A stretch of DNA of 9,317 nucleotides, taken from assembly GCA_903854365.1 (NCBI GenBank), contig CAINWE010000496.1, positions 1-9,317 on the forward strand, written 5' to 3'. The DNA comes from Oligoflexia bacterium. GTDB taxonomy: Bacteria > Bdellovibrionota > UBA1018. The stretch's first letter is position 1, and the number at the start of each line of letters is the position of its first letter. The position numbers and the translations under genes were made by a program. The notes beneath the pieces were generated by a model, which saw only the letters and a list, made by a program, of their open reading frames with translations, had not been told where the DNA came from and searched no databases. Shown here one piece after another: positions 1 through 6,535 of this stretch.

Positions 1-150
1 CGGAAAAAATTCGGCAGGCATCTGCGGCAGTTCTATTGGAAGCCAGTACTATGGACAAGAGCCTACTGCCTCCTAACGACAGGTGGTGCGACCATCGAAG
101 TCACAAAGAAGTACATAGAAAATCAGGGGAGGCATTCATCCCCCTCCTGA
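1..150 (+). CDS. tnpA: IS200/IS605-family transposase TnpA, C-terminal fragment (5' end outside window)
   Basis: Frame 1 is open from the first base to a TGA at 148-150 and encodes 49 residues. The segment FYWKPVLWTRAYCLLTTGG followed by KKYIENQG matches, from memory, the end of Y1-type transposases (PF01797, IS200/IS605), where 'lW..sy.v.t.GG..l..vkkYIe.Q' is the conserved tail. Tyr38 of the fragment (codon 112-114) is then the nucleophile that makes the 5'-phosphotyrosine link to single-stranded DNA, and Gln42 (124-126) is the conserved glutamine after it. The HUH metal-binding motif would lie upstream, outside the window. Only the end of the protein is visible, so it cannot be said whether the element is intact. 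No tnpB follows. A TTG-initiated frame across the same bases (36-269) looks like a shadow. Confidence 0.85.
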   Translation, partial: RKKFGRHLRQFYWKPVLWTRAYCLLTTGGATIEVTKKYIENQGRHSSPS

Positions 151-172
151 TTCTAACGAATCTAGGCGGGGG
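140..172 (+). repeat. Imperfect hairpin overlapping the tnpA stop codon (candidate IS right-end structure)
   Basis: CCCCC (140-144) pairs with GGGGG (168-172). CCT (146-148) pairs with AGG (164-166). GATTC (149-153) pairs with GAATC (158-162), closing a TAAC loop (154-157). T145 faces C167 as a mismatch and T163 is bulged. That gives 13 Watson-Crick pairs with mid-stem unpaired bases. IS200/IS605 TnpA recognises subterminal imperfect hairpins with an extrahelical base in the stem, so this fits a right-end recognition site. No T-run follows it, which argues against a simple intrinsic terminator. Confidence 0.6.
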
Positions 173-390
173 AATTCTGCCGAAGATTGTTAAATCTGCT
201 CGGAAGGCTCCATACAGGAGCACGCCTCCGCCTCATTCACGTTCTTGCCACGTCAGGAGATGGGTTTGAAACAAAAAAGCCATTGCAGGTTCGCACCGCA
301 GATTGTCATGCCTCTGATTGGACGTCTACGTTGACTTATAACAGTGAACGCATGTAGCTAGAATGCTTCGGCTCAAACTAGGTACTGAAA
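173..390. other. Intergenic stretch between IS end and flavoprotein gene
   Basis: I see no convincing gene in these 218 bases. They should contain the IS right boundary and the promoter of the flavoprotein gene. A TTGACT (331-336) and a TAGAAT (359-364) are present, but their 22-base spacing is too long for a normal sigma-70 promoter. A modest AGG (380-382) sits 8 bases ahead of the ATG at 391 and probably serves as its ribosome binding site. Confidence 0.4.
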
Positions 391-1662
391 ATGAAAGATC
401 ATGAGTTGAGTGTCATCATTGTAGGTGCAGGGCAAGCGGGAATCGCAATGAGCTATCACTTGTTGCAGGCCAAAATCAATCATATCATCCTAGAGCGAGA
501 TACCCCCTTTCATAGCTGGCGGAATCAGCGCTGGGATAGCTTTCGGCTCGTCACTCAAAACTGGCAAAATCAACTTCCAGGCTGTAATTTTACTCACAAT
601 CATAGAAATGCCTTCCTAAGCAAAGCAGGACTACTCCAAAGCCTGGAAGAATCCCTCAAAAAAAATAAATTCCCCATCCGATACCCTACTGAGGTCACCC
701 AAATTTCTCGGACTGCTCACGGCTCTTTTAAGGTCCAAACCCAAGGTGAAGTCTTTTATTCAAGTGCTATCGTGATTGCGACCGGGAGCTTCAGTCGCCC
801 GCATTTTCCATTTGATCGGACGCAATTTCCGAAGCGAATCATCCAACTTCACTCTGCCGAATACCGAAATCCACGCAGTCTCCCCGATGGCGCAATTCTA
901 GTAGTAGGTGGCGGTCAATCCGGATTTCAAATAACGAAAGAGCTGCTTGAATCTCGCAAGGAAGTCCTCTTCTCTTTTGGACAATGCAACTGGCTACCAC
1001 GCACCTACAGAGGCAGAGATATTCTCGAATGGCTAGACCTAGTCGGGATAGTCGATCTACCAACTGACCAATTCCCCAATCCCAGAGAAGCAAGGTTCAT
1101 CACGAGCCCGGTCATCTGCGAATCAGCAGGAGGATTTCGTACACTCATCAAAGACGGAGTAAAGGTTCTCGGAAGACTAGCCCGGATTCAAGAACAAGTC
1201 ATGCACTTCGATCATGGGCTTAAGAAATCCTTCGCCGAGTCGGATCTATTCTATTTCCGAGCAACTCATCTCATCGATCAATATATTAAGAGACACCGTT
1301 TGAAGGCTACTCAGAAGGAACCCCTCAAAACCGCTCTGCTTCGATCCGTTGCAATGCCCCAGCAAGCAGCGACACAGCTTGAATGCAATAAGATATCAAC
1401 CCTCGTTTGGGCGACGGGATTTAGAGAAGACTATTCTTTCGTTCGACTCCCTGTTTTTGATTCTCAAGGACAGCCGCTAGTTAAACGTGGAATTACAAAC
1501 GTAGGCGGCTGCTATTTCCTAGGGCTTCACAGACTCTATAATTTTAAGTCGGGCTCACTTTATGGAGTAGGAGACGACGCAGAATATCTACTTCCCCACA
1601 TAGTCAGCCACCTAAAAGCCGGACAACTCACCGGAAATAGCTTGGCCAACCACCCAATGTAG
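391..1662 (+). CDS. Two-dinucleotide-fold flavin-dependent oxidoreductase (MSMEG_0569-like / CzcO-type)
   Basis: This is a 423-residue cytosolic flavoprotein. An N-terminal Rossmann motif GAGQAG (12-17), with Glu35 at the end of the second strand (IILE), binds FAD. A second motif GGGQSG (173-178) would bind NAD(P)H. A WATGF motif (340-344) matches the 'ATG' signature of flavin monooxygenases and related oxidoreductases. RWDSF (47-51) followed by NWQNQLPG (57-64) is close to the block I recall from the MSMEG_0569 family (TIGR04046), and the length (about 420) also fits. That family is known mainly from a conserved nitrilase-containing cluster whose product is unclear; the other members of that cluster are not visible here. 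The gene directly follows an IS end. The substrate cannot be told; N- or S-oxygenation of a small molecule is the generic expectation. The start at 391 is supported by AGG at 380-382 and by the position of the FAD motif close to the N-terminus. Confidence 0.85.
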   Translation: MKDHELSVIIVGAGQAGIAMSYHLLQAKINHIILERDTPFHSWRNQRWDSFRLVTQNWQNQLPGCNFTHNHRNAFLSKAGLLQSLEESLKKNKFPIRYPTEVTQISRTAHGSFKVQTQGEVFYSSAIVIATGSFSRPHFPFDRTQFPKRIIQLHSAEYRNPRSLPDGAILVVGGGQSGFQITKELLESRKEVLFSFGQCNWLPRTYRGRDILEWLDLVGIVDLPTDQFPNPREARFITSPVICESAGGFRTLIKDGVKVLGRLARIQEQVMHFDHGLKKSFAESDLFYFRATHLIDQYIKRHRLKATQKEPLKTALLRSVAMPQQAATQLECNKISTLVWATGFREDYSFVRLPVFDSQGQPLVKRGITNVGGCYFLGLHRLYNFKSGSLYGVGDDAEYLLPHIVSHLKAGQLTGNSLANHPM

Positions 1663-1771
1663 AGCTTCATCCCTACTTCACGACCACGGGTCCACCGGCA
1701 AAAATCCTTGGATTTACCCATCAAATGAAGTATTTGTTCTCAAAAAATACCGCGAGATCACGTTCACCCGC

Positions 1772-1775
1772 AGGA
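1772..1775 (+). promoter_or_regulatory. Shine-Dalgarno AGGA selecting the 1782 start
   Basis: AGGA lies 6 bases upstream of ATG 1782. The earlier in-frame ATG at 1725 has no comparable purine-rich site ahead of it, and the 19 residues it would add are not part of the PqqD fold. This site is the reason for choosing the shorter start. Confidence 0.55.
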
Positions 1776-1781
1776 ACTACT

Positions 1782-2084
1782 ATGAAGAAAAAAAGAACAC
1801 CCACCCCATTGCATCACGACAGAGTCCCTACGCTCCAGGAGAGCATTATCTCCAGAGTGAATGCTGATCACACCGTCTCGGTTGTCAATCTAGATTTAGA
1901 CGACACATCTTACTCAATTGATGGAATTGCCGGAGAAATCTTTGCGGCAATTGATGGGAAAAGATCAATCGGCGCAATTAAAAAACGTATCATGAAGAAA
2001 CACCAACCCCCAGCAAAGCAGTTCGAAAAAGACTTCATTCAATTTGTCCAAGAACTAAAAAGTGAAAATTTAATCGACTTATAA
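1782..2084 (+). CDS. PqqD-like peptide-binding / RiPP recognition element protein
   Basis: This is a 100-residue stand-alone protein with the PqqD pattern: a beta-strand pair (about 30-45, VNLDLDDTSYSID), then 'GIAGEIFAAIDGKRSIGAIKKRI' (48-70), where PqqD relatives have 'N.vg..iw.lldg.rsv.ei...l'. A C-terminal helix (about 78-97) ends in NLIDL. PqqD proteins are small winged-helix modules that bind a precursor peptide and deliver it to a radical SAM or other modifying enzyme. Relatives also occur beside HPr-kinase-like and nucleotidyltransferase genes in surface-polysaccharide loci (the HPr-rel type of cassette). Both partner types and a radical SAM gene occur downstream in this window. An upstream ATG at 1725 would give 119 residues with a basic, low-complexity leader; the Shine-Dalgarno favours 1782. 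No candidate precursor peptide is next to it. Confidence 0.72.
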   Translation: MKKKRTPTPLHHDRVPTLQESIISRVNADHTVSVVNLDLDDTSYSIDGIAGEIFAAIDGKRSIGAIKKRIMKKHQPPAKQFEKDFIQFVQELKSENLIDL

Positions 2085-2087
2085 TGC

Positions 2088-2107
2088 TTTCAGGCTCAGC
2101 GCTGAAA
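2088..2107 (+). terminator. Stem-loop just after the PqqD-like gene
   Basis: TTTCAG (2088-2093) pairs with CTGAAA (2102-2107). The stem can be extended inward by GC (2094-2095) with GC (2099-2100) if G2101 is bulged. It begins three bases after the stop codon and separates two convergent genes. There is only a short TT downstream rather than a T-run, so an intrinsic terminator function is weakly supported. Confidence 0.3.
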
Positions 2108-2126
2108 CCCTTAAAAGCCAACCTCT

Positions 2127-2150
2127 AAAAATGATCAGCGACTGAATCAT
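2127..2150 (-). terminator. Candidate intrinsic terminator of the minus-strand gene
   Basis: Read on the minus strand, ATGAT pairs with ATCAT (outer arms 2146-2150 and 2131-2135), with AG/CT pairing inside, and the stem runs straight into a T-run (the A's at 2127-2131). It lies 11 bases beyond the end of the minus-strand gene. The stem is AT-rich and imperfect, so it would be a weak terminator. Confidence 0.42.
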
Positions 2151-2160
2151 GGGCACGACT

Positions 2161-3138
2161 CTAATCACCCCAAACTGAGTGAGACCTTGCCCATTGCATC
2201 AACGAATCTGGCCATGGAAGAAAGTTCTGCCCGGCTGCCCCAAACGCTTTGCTCAAGCGCTGATCGTACTCTAATAGCCCGGTTACCTCCCGGAGCCGAT
2301 CGCTACCCCAACCGTTTTCAGAAATTTGCCGTCCAATCTCAAAGCCATGATAAAAAGAGAGCGGAAAATACTCAGCGGCACTAAATGTAGCCTCCAATTG
2401 CGCTGGATGCACGTTCATCAAAGCCCCATTATAACTTAAGGCGTGCTGCACAATAAAACTATCGCTACAAACTAGGTAATCATTAAAATCAACAATCAGG
2501 TAGTCCTCAAATGAATCCTGCTTCATAAACTGACTCCAACTCATTGAGTCTAAGTTCGATCCAAAATATTCGCAAATTTTCAGCAAATATTTCATGTGAT
2601 AATGATCTGCTCCCTGAGATACACCGTGATGCCAAGTCACTAAAAAAATCGGCTTCTGTGTCAGTCGCCTCGACTTCTTCTTGACTCGATCCCGCACAAA
2701 TTCCAACTGCTTTTCCAACGCACCCAAATTGCAATAATAGTCAGTCACTAATCCTACAAATAAAATCTTCTTGTTGTTTACCTGGTATTTCCTATCGACT
2801 TTCAAACGCCAAGGCCTCACCACAGTCCTCCAGGCAGAAGGAACGCAACCTTCCAAACTAAAATGGATCAGGAGTCGCCCCTTCCAACGTTCCGGCGGAC
2901 GAGGATGACGGGCAAAAAACATCAACAGTGGTACCAGCCCATCGCGGGCTAACCAAATGGGAGCGACCTTCAGCAAGGTGACATCCGACACCTGAGTAAG
3001 AAAAATCGGATTCAGCTCAGAGAAATAACCACCTGTTGCAGGACGCAACAAATCATTCAATTTCTGAGAAGCTGCATCACTCTTCAGAAGAGCGAGTGCT
3101 CTGCGATAGTCTTGAGAACGATATACCCAGTCTTGCAT
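2161..3138 (-). CDS. Hypothetical protein, possibly glycosyltransferase-like
   Basis: I do not recognise this 325-residue protein. It has no signal peptide and no clear membrane segment. The second half alternates predicted strands and helices: KILFVGLVTD (124-133), a charged helix (about 139-158), KPIFLVTW (162-169), then a helix after the His-rich stretch HHGVSQGADHYH (170-181). A later block, DYLIVDFNDYLVCSDSFIVQ (212-231), is followed by HALSYNGALMN. This looks like a Rossmann-type domain, and the 'SDSFIVQHALSYNGAL' turn recalls the C-terminal donor-binding part of some glycosyltransferases; that is inference only. The start is supported by TAAGG at 3146-3150, 7 bases upstream. The gene is divergent from the GT4 glycosyltransferase gene (81-base gap), which hints at a shared surface-glycan role. 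Real coding status is supported by length, ribosome binding site and a downstream stem-loop. Confidence 0.7.
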   Translation of the reverse strand: MQDWVYRSQDYRRALALLKSDAASQKLNDLLRPATGGYFSELNPIFLTQVSDVTLLKVAPIWLARDGLVPLLMFFARHPRPPERWKGRLLIHFSLEGCVPSAWRTVVRPWRLKVDRKYQVNNKKILFVGLVTDYYCNLGALEKQLEFVRDRVKKKSRRLTQKPIFLVTWHHGVSQGADHYHMKYLLKICEYFGSNLDSMSWSQFMKQDSFEDYLIVDFNDYLVCSDSFIVQHALSYNGALMNVHPAQLEATFSAAEYFPLSFYHGFEIGRQISENGWGSDRLREVTGLLEYDQRLSKAFGAAGQNFLPWPDSLMQWARSHSVWGD

Positions 3139-3156
3139 AAAAGCGCCTTATGGTTC

Positions 3157-3184
3157 CTTACCAAGATAAACCTTTTTTGGTAAG
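3157..3184. promoter_or_regulatory. Perfect 8+8 bp inverted repeat in a divergent intergenic region (candidate operator)
   Basis: CTTACCAA (3157-3164) and TTGGTAAG (3177-3184) are exact reverse complements separated by 12 bases, with arm centres 20 bases (about two helical turns) apart. The dyad sits in the 81-base gap between the divergent genes starting at 3138 and 3220. The spacing fits a dimeric regulator binding one face of the DNA. It could also form a hairpin in RNA, but no T-run follows in either direction. Confidence 0.4.
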
Positions 3185-3219
3185 CCTTTGTTCAATCGTT
3201 CTGCTAGGATCCCTAAACC

Positions 3220-4557
3220 ATGCAGAGCCAATCAAAGCCTTTCCTGGTTTTCTCCCAAAAAACATCCGACTGGAAAAGCGCTAGCATTATTGCCCAAAAT
3301 CTTTATCAAACTTACTTACTGCACCTGAAACAGAACTACTCTTTCTCCCAATTTTCTCATGAAGGGGGCGAAAATCTCCTCGGCCTGTTTATGCTAGCCA
3401 TGCAAATCCATCAGGCTGATCCGGATCGCATTATTTTTACTGACGATGTTGTGCCCATTCCCAAGCTTCTTGTCGCCCTCGACCAACTCTATGGCAAAAA
3501 GCCTTTACCAGACCTCTACCTGCATATCTACGGCAATTTCACCCTGCATACCTCATCCTGGCTCAAGGTTGAGAAAATTCTTGAGCGAGCTCGAGTACAT
3601 TTCATTTGTGCCTCCAATCGGCAGTCCAAGTTGCTCGCCAATTTTTTGAATCAGGGAATAAAGGCCATTTCTGTCTGTCCATTTCCAGTGGATTCAAATT
3701 TCTACTCTTTTTCGCCTGAGCTGCGATTGGAGTCTCGGAAGAAACTTAGGATTCAAGAGGGGGAAGTAGTTTTAATCTACACAGGGCGACTCTGCACCCA
3801 AAAAAACATCCTCCGACTCATCAAAGAGTTTTCGGACCTCACACAAATCACCGATTGCAAGATAAGGCTACTTCTTGTCGGAAAATTTGAGGACGGGGAG
3901 AGAATGTTTCGAATATCGGAATCTCAACTGGGCACCTATTACGATCAATATATCAAGGCCCTCAAGAATCTACCTGAAAATGTTCGTGAAAAAATCCATT
4001 TCCTCGGTCCGCAAGAAGCTCAAAAACTGAAGGAGCTCTACCACGCCGCCGACATTTTTATCAGCTTGAGCCTTTACCACGATGAAGATTACGGCATGGC
4101 GCCCGCAGAGGCCCTCTGCTGCGGGCTTCCTGTTCTATTAACCGATTGGGGTGGCTTCTCAGGTTTTTACTTTGAATCCGACTCTGAACTCTCACGATCA
4201 TGTCACCTGATTCACGTACAGCTCAAGCAATCAGGCCTAACGATTTCTCGAGAAGACCTGCAGAGATCTGCGCTTATGCTGATTCATCAGCGAATGAGCG
4301 ACCCTCAAAGGGCAAGGGCAAGCATCGAACACCACCGCCGCATTTCTATACAAGCCAGCAGTGAGACCTTGGCGAAGATCTACTCCCAGCCCTTATTCCG
4401 CTTCCGAGGTTTTTCAAACCTCATGAGCCAGCATAGTAGACAAATCAAGAGGGGCTTCAGCTACCCAGGGGGCCCAAGAAGAGGAACAATTTACGAGAAG
4501 GTTTATCGAGCATACCTCCCCCTGATAGCCCCGAGGAGGACTACTCCGCAGCAATGA
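3220..4557 (+). CDS. Glycosyltransferase, GT4 family (GT-B fold)
   Basis: This is a 445-residue retaining-type glycosyltransferase of the 'glycosyl transferases group 1' family (PF00534). The C-terminal donor-binding domain carries YTGRL (187-191) with Lys195 in TQKN, a helix and strand pair ending LLLVGKFEDG, then HFLGPQEAQKLKELYHAADIF. The EX7E motif lies at Glu289 and Glu297 (EDYGMAPAE), followed by LCCGLPVLLTDWGG. Arg190 and Lys195 are in the usual place for contacts to the nucleotide-sugar phosphates. The N-terminal half (about 1-170) is the acceptor domain and is less conserved. There is no signal peptide or membrane span, so it should act at the cytosolic face of the inner membrane on a lipid-linked or other acceptor. 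The sugar specificity cannot be read. About 50 basic residues follow the core fold. AGGA (3206-3209) lies 10 bases ahead of the ATG. The gene ends in an ATGA overlap with the next gene, implying translational coupling. Confidence 0.88.
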   Translation: MQSQSKPFLVFSQKTSDWKSASIIAQNLYQTYLLHLKQNYSFSQFSHEGGENLLGLFMLAMQIHQADPDRIIFTDDVVPIPKLLVALDQLYGKKPLPDLYLHIYGNFTLHTSSWLKVEKILERARVHFICASNRQSKLLANFLNQGIKAISVCPFPVDSNFYSFSPELRLESRKKLRIQEGEVVLIYTGRLCTQKNILRLIKEFSDLTQITDCKIRLLLVGKFEDGERMFRISESQLGTYYDQYIKALKNLPENVREKIHFLGPQEAQKLKELYHAADIFISLSLYHDEDYGMAPAEALCCGLPVLLTDWGGFSGFYFESDSELSRSCHLIHVQLKQSGLTISREDLQRSALMLIHQRMSDPQRARASIEHHRRISIQASSETLAKIYSQPLFRFRGFSNLMSQHSRQIKRGFSYPGGPRRGTIYEKVYRAYLPLIAPRRTTPQQ

Positions 4558-5609
4558 ATGCATTTTTCACCTTCTACGGGATTCAGGTTCAAATTCAAAC
4601 CGACGACAAAAAGTTTGAGCCGATACTCCAACACCTAACCGAAGACTTCGAGTATTTCCTGACTCCTCCCCCAACTCAGCCCGGCGATCAGCCGAAAATC
4701 ATCTTAACACTTACGACCAGCCTCCTATCGAATTGGCGCCCCTTAGCTAAAAAGCGATTCTCAACTAAAATGTGCGAAGTTTACGACTTAGGAATGACAC
4801 GCATTTGTGATTACAGCAGCGGCATGATTATGACCTCGCAAACAATTCGAAACCTGAGAACGCTTTTTGTCCGCGGTCACCCCAGCAATGCGTTCGAAAT
4901 TTACGAAATTGCATATACGACAGTCATTTCAAGCATTGGAGAGGAGCTCGACCTTCTTGGCTTTCACCGAGTTCACGCCCTCGCCATTCGTAATCAACAG
5001 CGATCGGCTCTCATTCTACTTCCTTCGGGTAAAGGAAAATCTGCAATGGCCAGCCTCCTGAAGGACAAGGGATTCTCCATCTTCTCGGATGAGATGCCGC
5101 TCGTAAAAAATGGCGTCTTGTATCCGTTCCCAATTCGAATCGCTCTAGACCCTGGCGTCGCTCAGGCACTTTCAATTGACGTATCTCATTTACGGATCTT
5201 CAAGCGAAGGATCTATCCGGAAAAGGCCCTTATTCCCATCGAGAGGAATCTAGTAGCTACTCCAACAGCTGCTTCATGCGTGATGTACGGAAAATGTTCT
5301 CACAGAAAGCCAACCATCCGCCGAACAAATCGGCCCTCTTTAGGAATCCAACTTTTTTTCAGCCTAGTCGTAGGACTCGGTCTCTGCCAAATGTCTGAGC
5401 TCATGTTAAGACCTGGGAATCTCATTCGACTGCTGAAAATCACAACTTCAAGATTTAGAGAAATGCTCATCCTGATTTGTCAATCTAAGCCTTTCATTTT
5501 CAACGTGTCTAAAAATGCCGAAATCAATTCTAAGGCGTTAGCGCTTTTTATGGGCAATAACCCAGTCAAAGAGGCTAAAAGCGATCAAACCACAACGCTC
5601 GAAGCTTAA
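4554..5609 (+). CDS. HPr-kinase-like P-loop protein (HprK-related)
   Basis: This is a 351-residue protein. A P-loop LPSGKGKS (156-163) follows strand ALILL, and GFSIFSDEMPLV (173-184) with Asp179-Glu180 follows it, as in HPr kinase/phosphorylase relatives ('GDSGIGKS ... lSDD.v.l'). After this come YPFPIRIALDPG and a basic segment. It lacks the HPrK signature and the catalytic-loop features of true HPr kinases, and residue 156 is Leu where most P-loops have Gly. It is therefore an HprK-related protein rather than the carbon-control enzyme. Relatives occur beside PqqD-like proteins in polysaccharide and lasso-peptide loci, where some phosphorylate a peptide product. The substrate here is unknown. 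A hydrophobic stretch (about 263-279) may be buried or membrane-associated. It is translationally coupled to the glycosyltransferase gene (ATGA at 4554); the GAGGAGGA at 4533-4540 is 13 bases upstream, rather far, so coupling probably matters. Confidence 0.75.
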   Translation: MNAFFTFYGIQVQIQTDDKKFEPILQHLTEDFEYFLTPPPTQPGDQPKIILTLTTSLLSNWRPLAKKRFSTKMCEVYDLGMTRICDYSSGMIMTSQTIRNLRTLFVRGHPSNAFEIYEIAYTTVISSIGEELDLLGFHRVHALAIRNQQRSALILLPSGKGKSAMASLLKDKGFSIFSDEMPLVKNGVLYPFPIRIALDPGVAQALSIDVSHLRIFKRRIYPEKALIPIERNLVATPTAASCVMYGKCSHRKPTIRRTNRPSLGIQLFFSLVVGLGLCQMSELMLRPGNLIRLLKITTSRFREMLILICQSKPFIFNVSKNAEINSKALALFMGNNPVKEAKSDQTTTLEA

Positions 5610-5634
5610 CAGAGTTGAATCGCCTAAAGCTTAA
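5602..5634. repeat. AAGCTTAA direct repeat spanning two convergent stop codons
   Basis: AAGCTTAA occurs at 5602-5609 and 5627-5634. The AAGCTT cores are self-complementary, so the two copies can pair as a 6-bp stem around the 19-base centre. The pair covers the stop codons of the convergent kinase-like and permease genes, whose gap is only 14 bases. This could be a weak bidirectional terminator, but it is too short to be sure. Confidence 0.25.
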
Positions 5635-6391
5635 TGTAAATTAAGTTTCGTTTCCATCTCCAAATAAAAACCCCAATAACAGCGACAAAAACAACCGAGA
5701 GAAACGAAAATAAAGATGCGTAAAAAAACTGATCTAAATCAAATCCGAAGACTGCAACGCGAATTGGCTTAATCCAATAGTAAATTGGATTAACGTAAGT
5801 GATCCATCGTAACTCTGAAGGAAGGAGACTCTCTGGATAGAAAATTGGAGTAGCAAAGAAAAGAACATTTAGAATCACAGCAATTAGAAATCGAGTATCT
5901 CTATAGAATACATTCAAAATGGCCGAAATCCAAGAGACCGAAAAAGTACCGGCCACCAACATAATCATAGGAAACGGAAGCAGTAAAACCTCGAACCCGA
6001 GATGACCTGACAAAAAATACGATCCTGTCAAAACTAGCATAAAGGCAAATCCAAAATTTATTGAATTATCGAAAACCTGGGCCGTCACTAATACCAGGGG
6101 ATGGATGTTTCCTGACTTTAAGAGCCCAGAAGAATTCACAAACAAGGACGTCGTCATATCCACCGTCTGCACAAAATAAAGCCAAGGCAGAAGCCCTCCT
6201 AGCAAAAACACGTGATAATTATCCAGTTTCAGCACAAGAACATTCTTAAAGACGATAACCTGAATCGCATAAGTTACTAAAGGATTCATCATCACCCAAA
6301 AAAATCCTGCGAATGTCTTCCTGTAGCGAGACTTCATACTCGCTTTAGTCAGTGCACTTGCCTGCCTGAAAAGAATAACCAAATTTCGCAT
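5624..6391 (-). CDS. ABC-2 type polysaccharide export permease (Wzm/KpsM/TagG-like)
   Basis: This is a 255-residue integral inner-membrane protein of the ABC-2 family (PF01061), the usual length for a Wzm/KpsM/TagG permease. The N-terminal amphipathic helix with SRYRKTFAGFFWVMMNPL (21-38) is the family's interface motif. About six membrane spans follow, at roughly 32-52, 60-78, 104-127, 136-160, 168-187 and 228-247. FYRDTRFL (162-169), ATPIFYP (180-186) and the NPIYYW motif (201-206) are characteristic. The protein would form a homodimeric channel with two ATPase subunits and flip a lipid-linked glycan or teichoic-acid-type polymer. The matching ATPase gene starts 144 bases away in the opposite direction, which is unusual, as these partners are normally co-transcribed. 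The Shine-Dalgarno is weak (GAAGG close to the ATG). Confidence 0.88.
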   Translation of the reverse strand: MRNLVILFRQASALTKASMKSRYRKTFAGFFWVMMNPLVTYAIQVIVFKNVLVLKLDNYHVFLLGGLLPWLYFVQTVDMTTSLFVNSSGLLKSGNIHPLVLVTAQVFDNSINFGFAFMLVLTGSYFLSGHLGFEVLLLPFPMIMLVAGTFSVSWISAILNVFYRDTRFLIAVILNVLFFATPIFYPESLLPSELRWITYVNPIYYWIKPIRVAVFGFDLDQFFYASLFSFLSVVFVAVIGVFIWRWKRNLIYIKL

Positions 6392-6462
6392 AGGCCTTCA
6401 CTCTGCGTGACTAACAGCTCTGAGTCAAACCGGAAATGCCATCCACTAAGATGTGATTTTGA

Positions 6463-6492
6463 GTGACAATCCCGGTCGATTTTGTTCATACT
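6463..6492 (+). promoter_or_regulatory. Candidate sigma-70 promoter for the ABC ATPase gene
   Basis: GTGACA (6463-6468, five of six to TTGACA) is followed after 18 bases by CATACT (6487-6492, four of six to TATAAT). A transcript from here would start near 6499, about 37 bases ahead of ATG 6536. It would exclude the TTG at 6482 as a start. Support comes only from consensus matching. Confidence 0.4.
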
Positions 6493-6535
6493 AGTTTCTG
6501 ACTCATTTGTTTTTTTCTGGGGGATTCGCTTAAAA

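Larger units (their letters stand above)
1..172 (+). mobile_element. Right part of an IS200/IS605-like insertion sequence
   Basis: The transposase tail (1-150) and the hairpin at 140-172 together look like the right-hand part of a single-strand-transposing IS of the IS200/IS605 group. Such elements have no terminal inverted repeats or target duplications; their ends are marked by subterminal imperfect hairpins bound by TnpA. The exact right boundary cannot be placed from one copy. It should lie shortly 3' of the hairpin, in the stretch after 172. The element begins outside the window. Confidence 0.65.

Noticed and set aside
36..269. 77-residue TTG-initiated reading frame
   Set aside because: It overlaps the recognisable transposase tail in another frame, is Pro/Ser/Arg-rich without a motif, and has no ribosome binding site.
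331..364. TTGACT and TAGAAT as a promoter for the flavoprotein gene
   Set aside because: The spacer is 22 bases, too long for a sigma-70 promoter; at 18 bases the -10 would match only two of six positions.
839..1093. Minus-strand 84-residue frame
   Set aside because: It lies wholly inside the flavoprotein gene, whose family motifs are clear; a shadow frame.
1725..1781. Upstream ATG giving a 119-residue PqqD-like protein
   Set aside because: No Shine-Dalgarno, and the extra residues lie outside the fold; ATG 1782 has AGGA six bases upstream.
6482..6535. TTG start for the ABC ATPase
   Set aside because: The extra 18 residues are hydrophobic and atypical, and the codon lies within the likely promoter.
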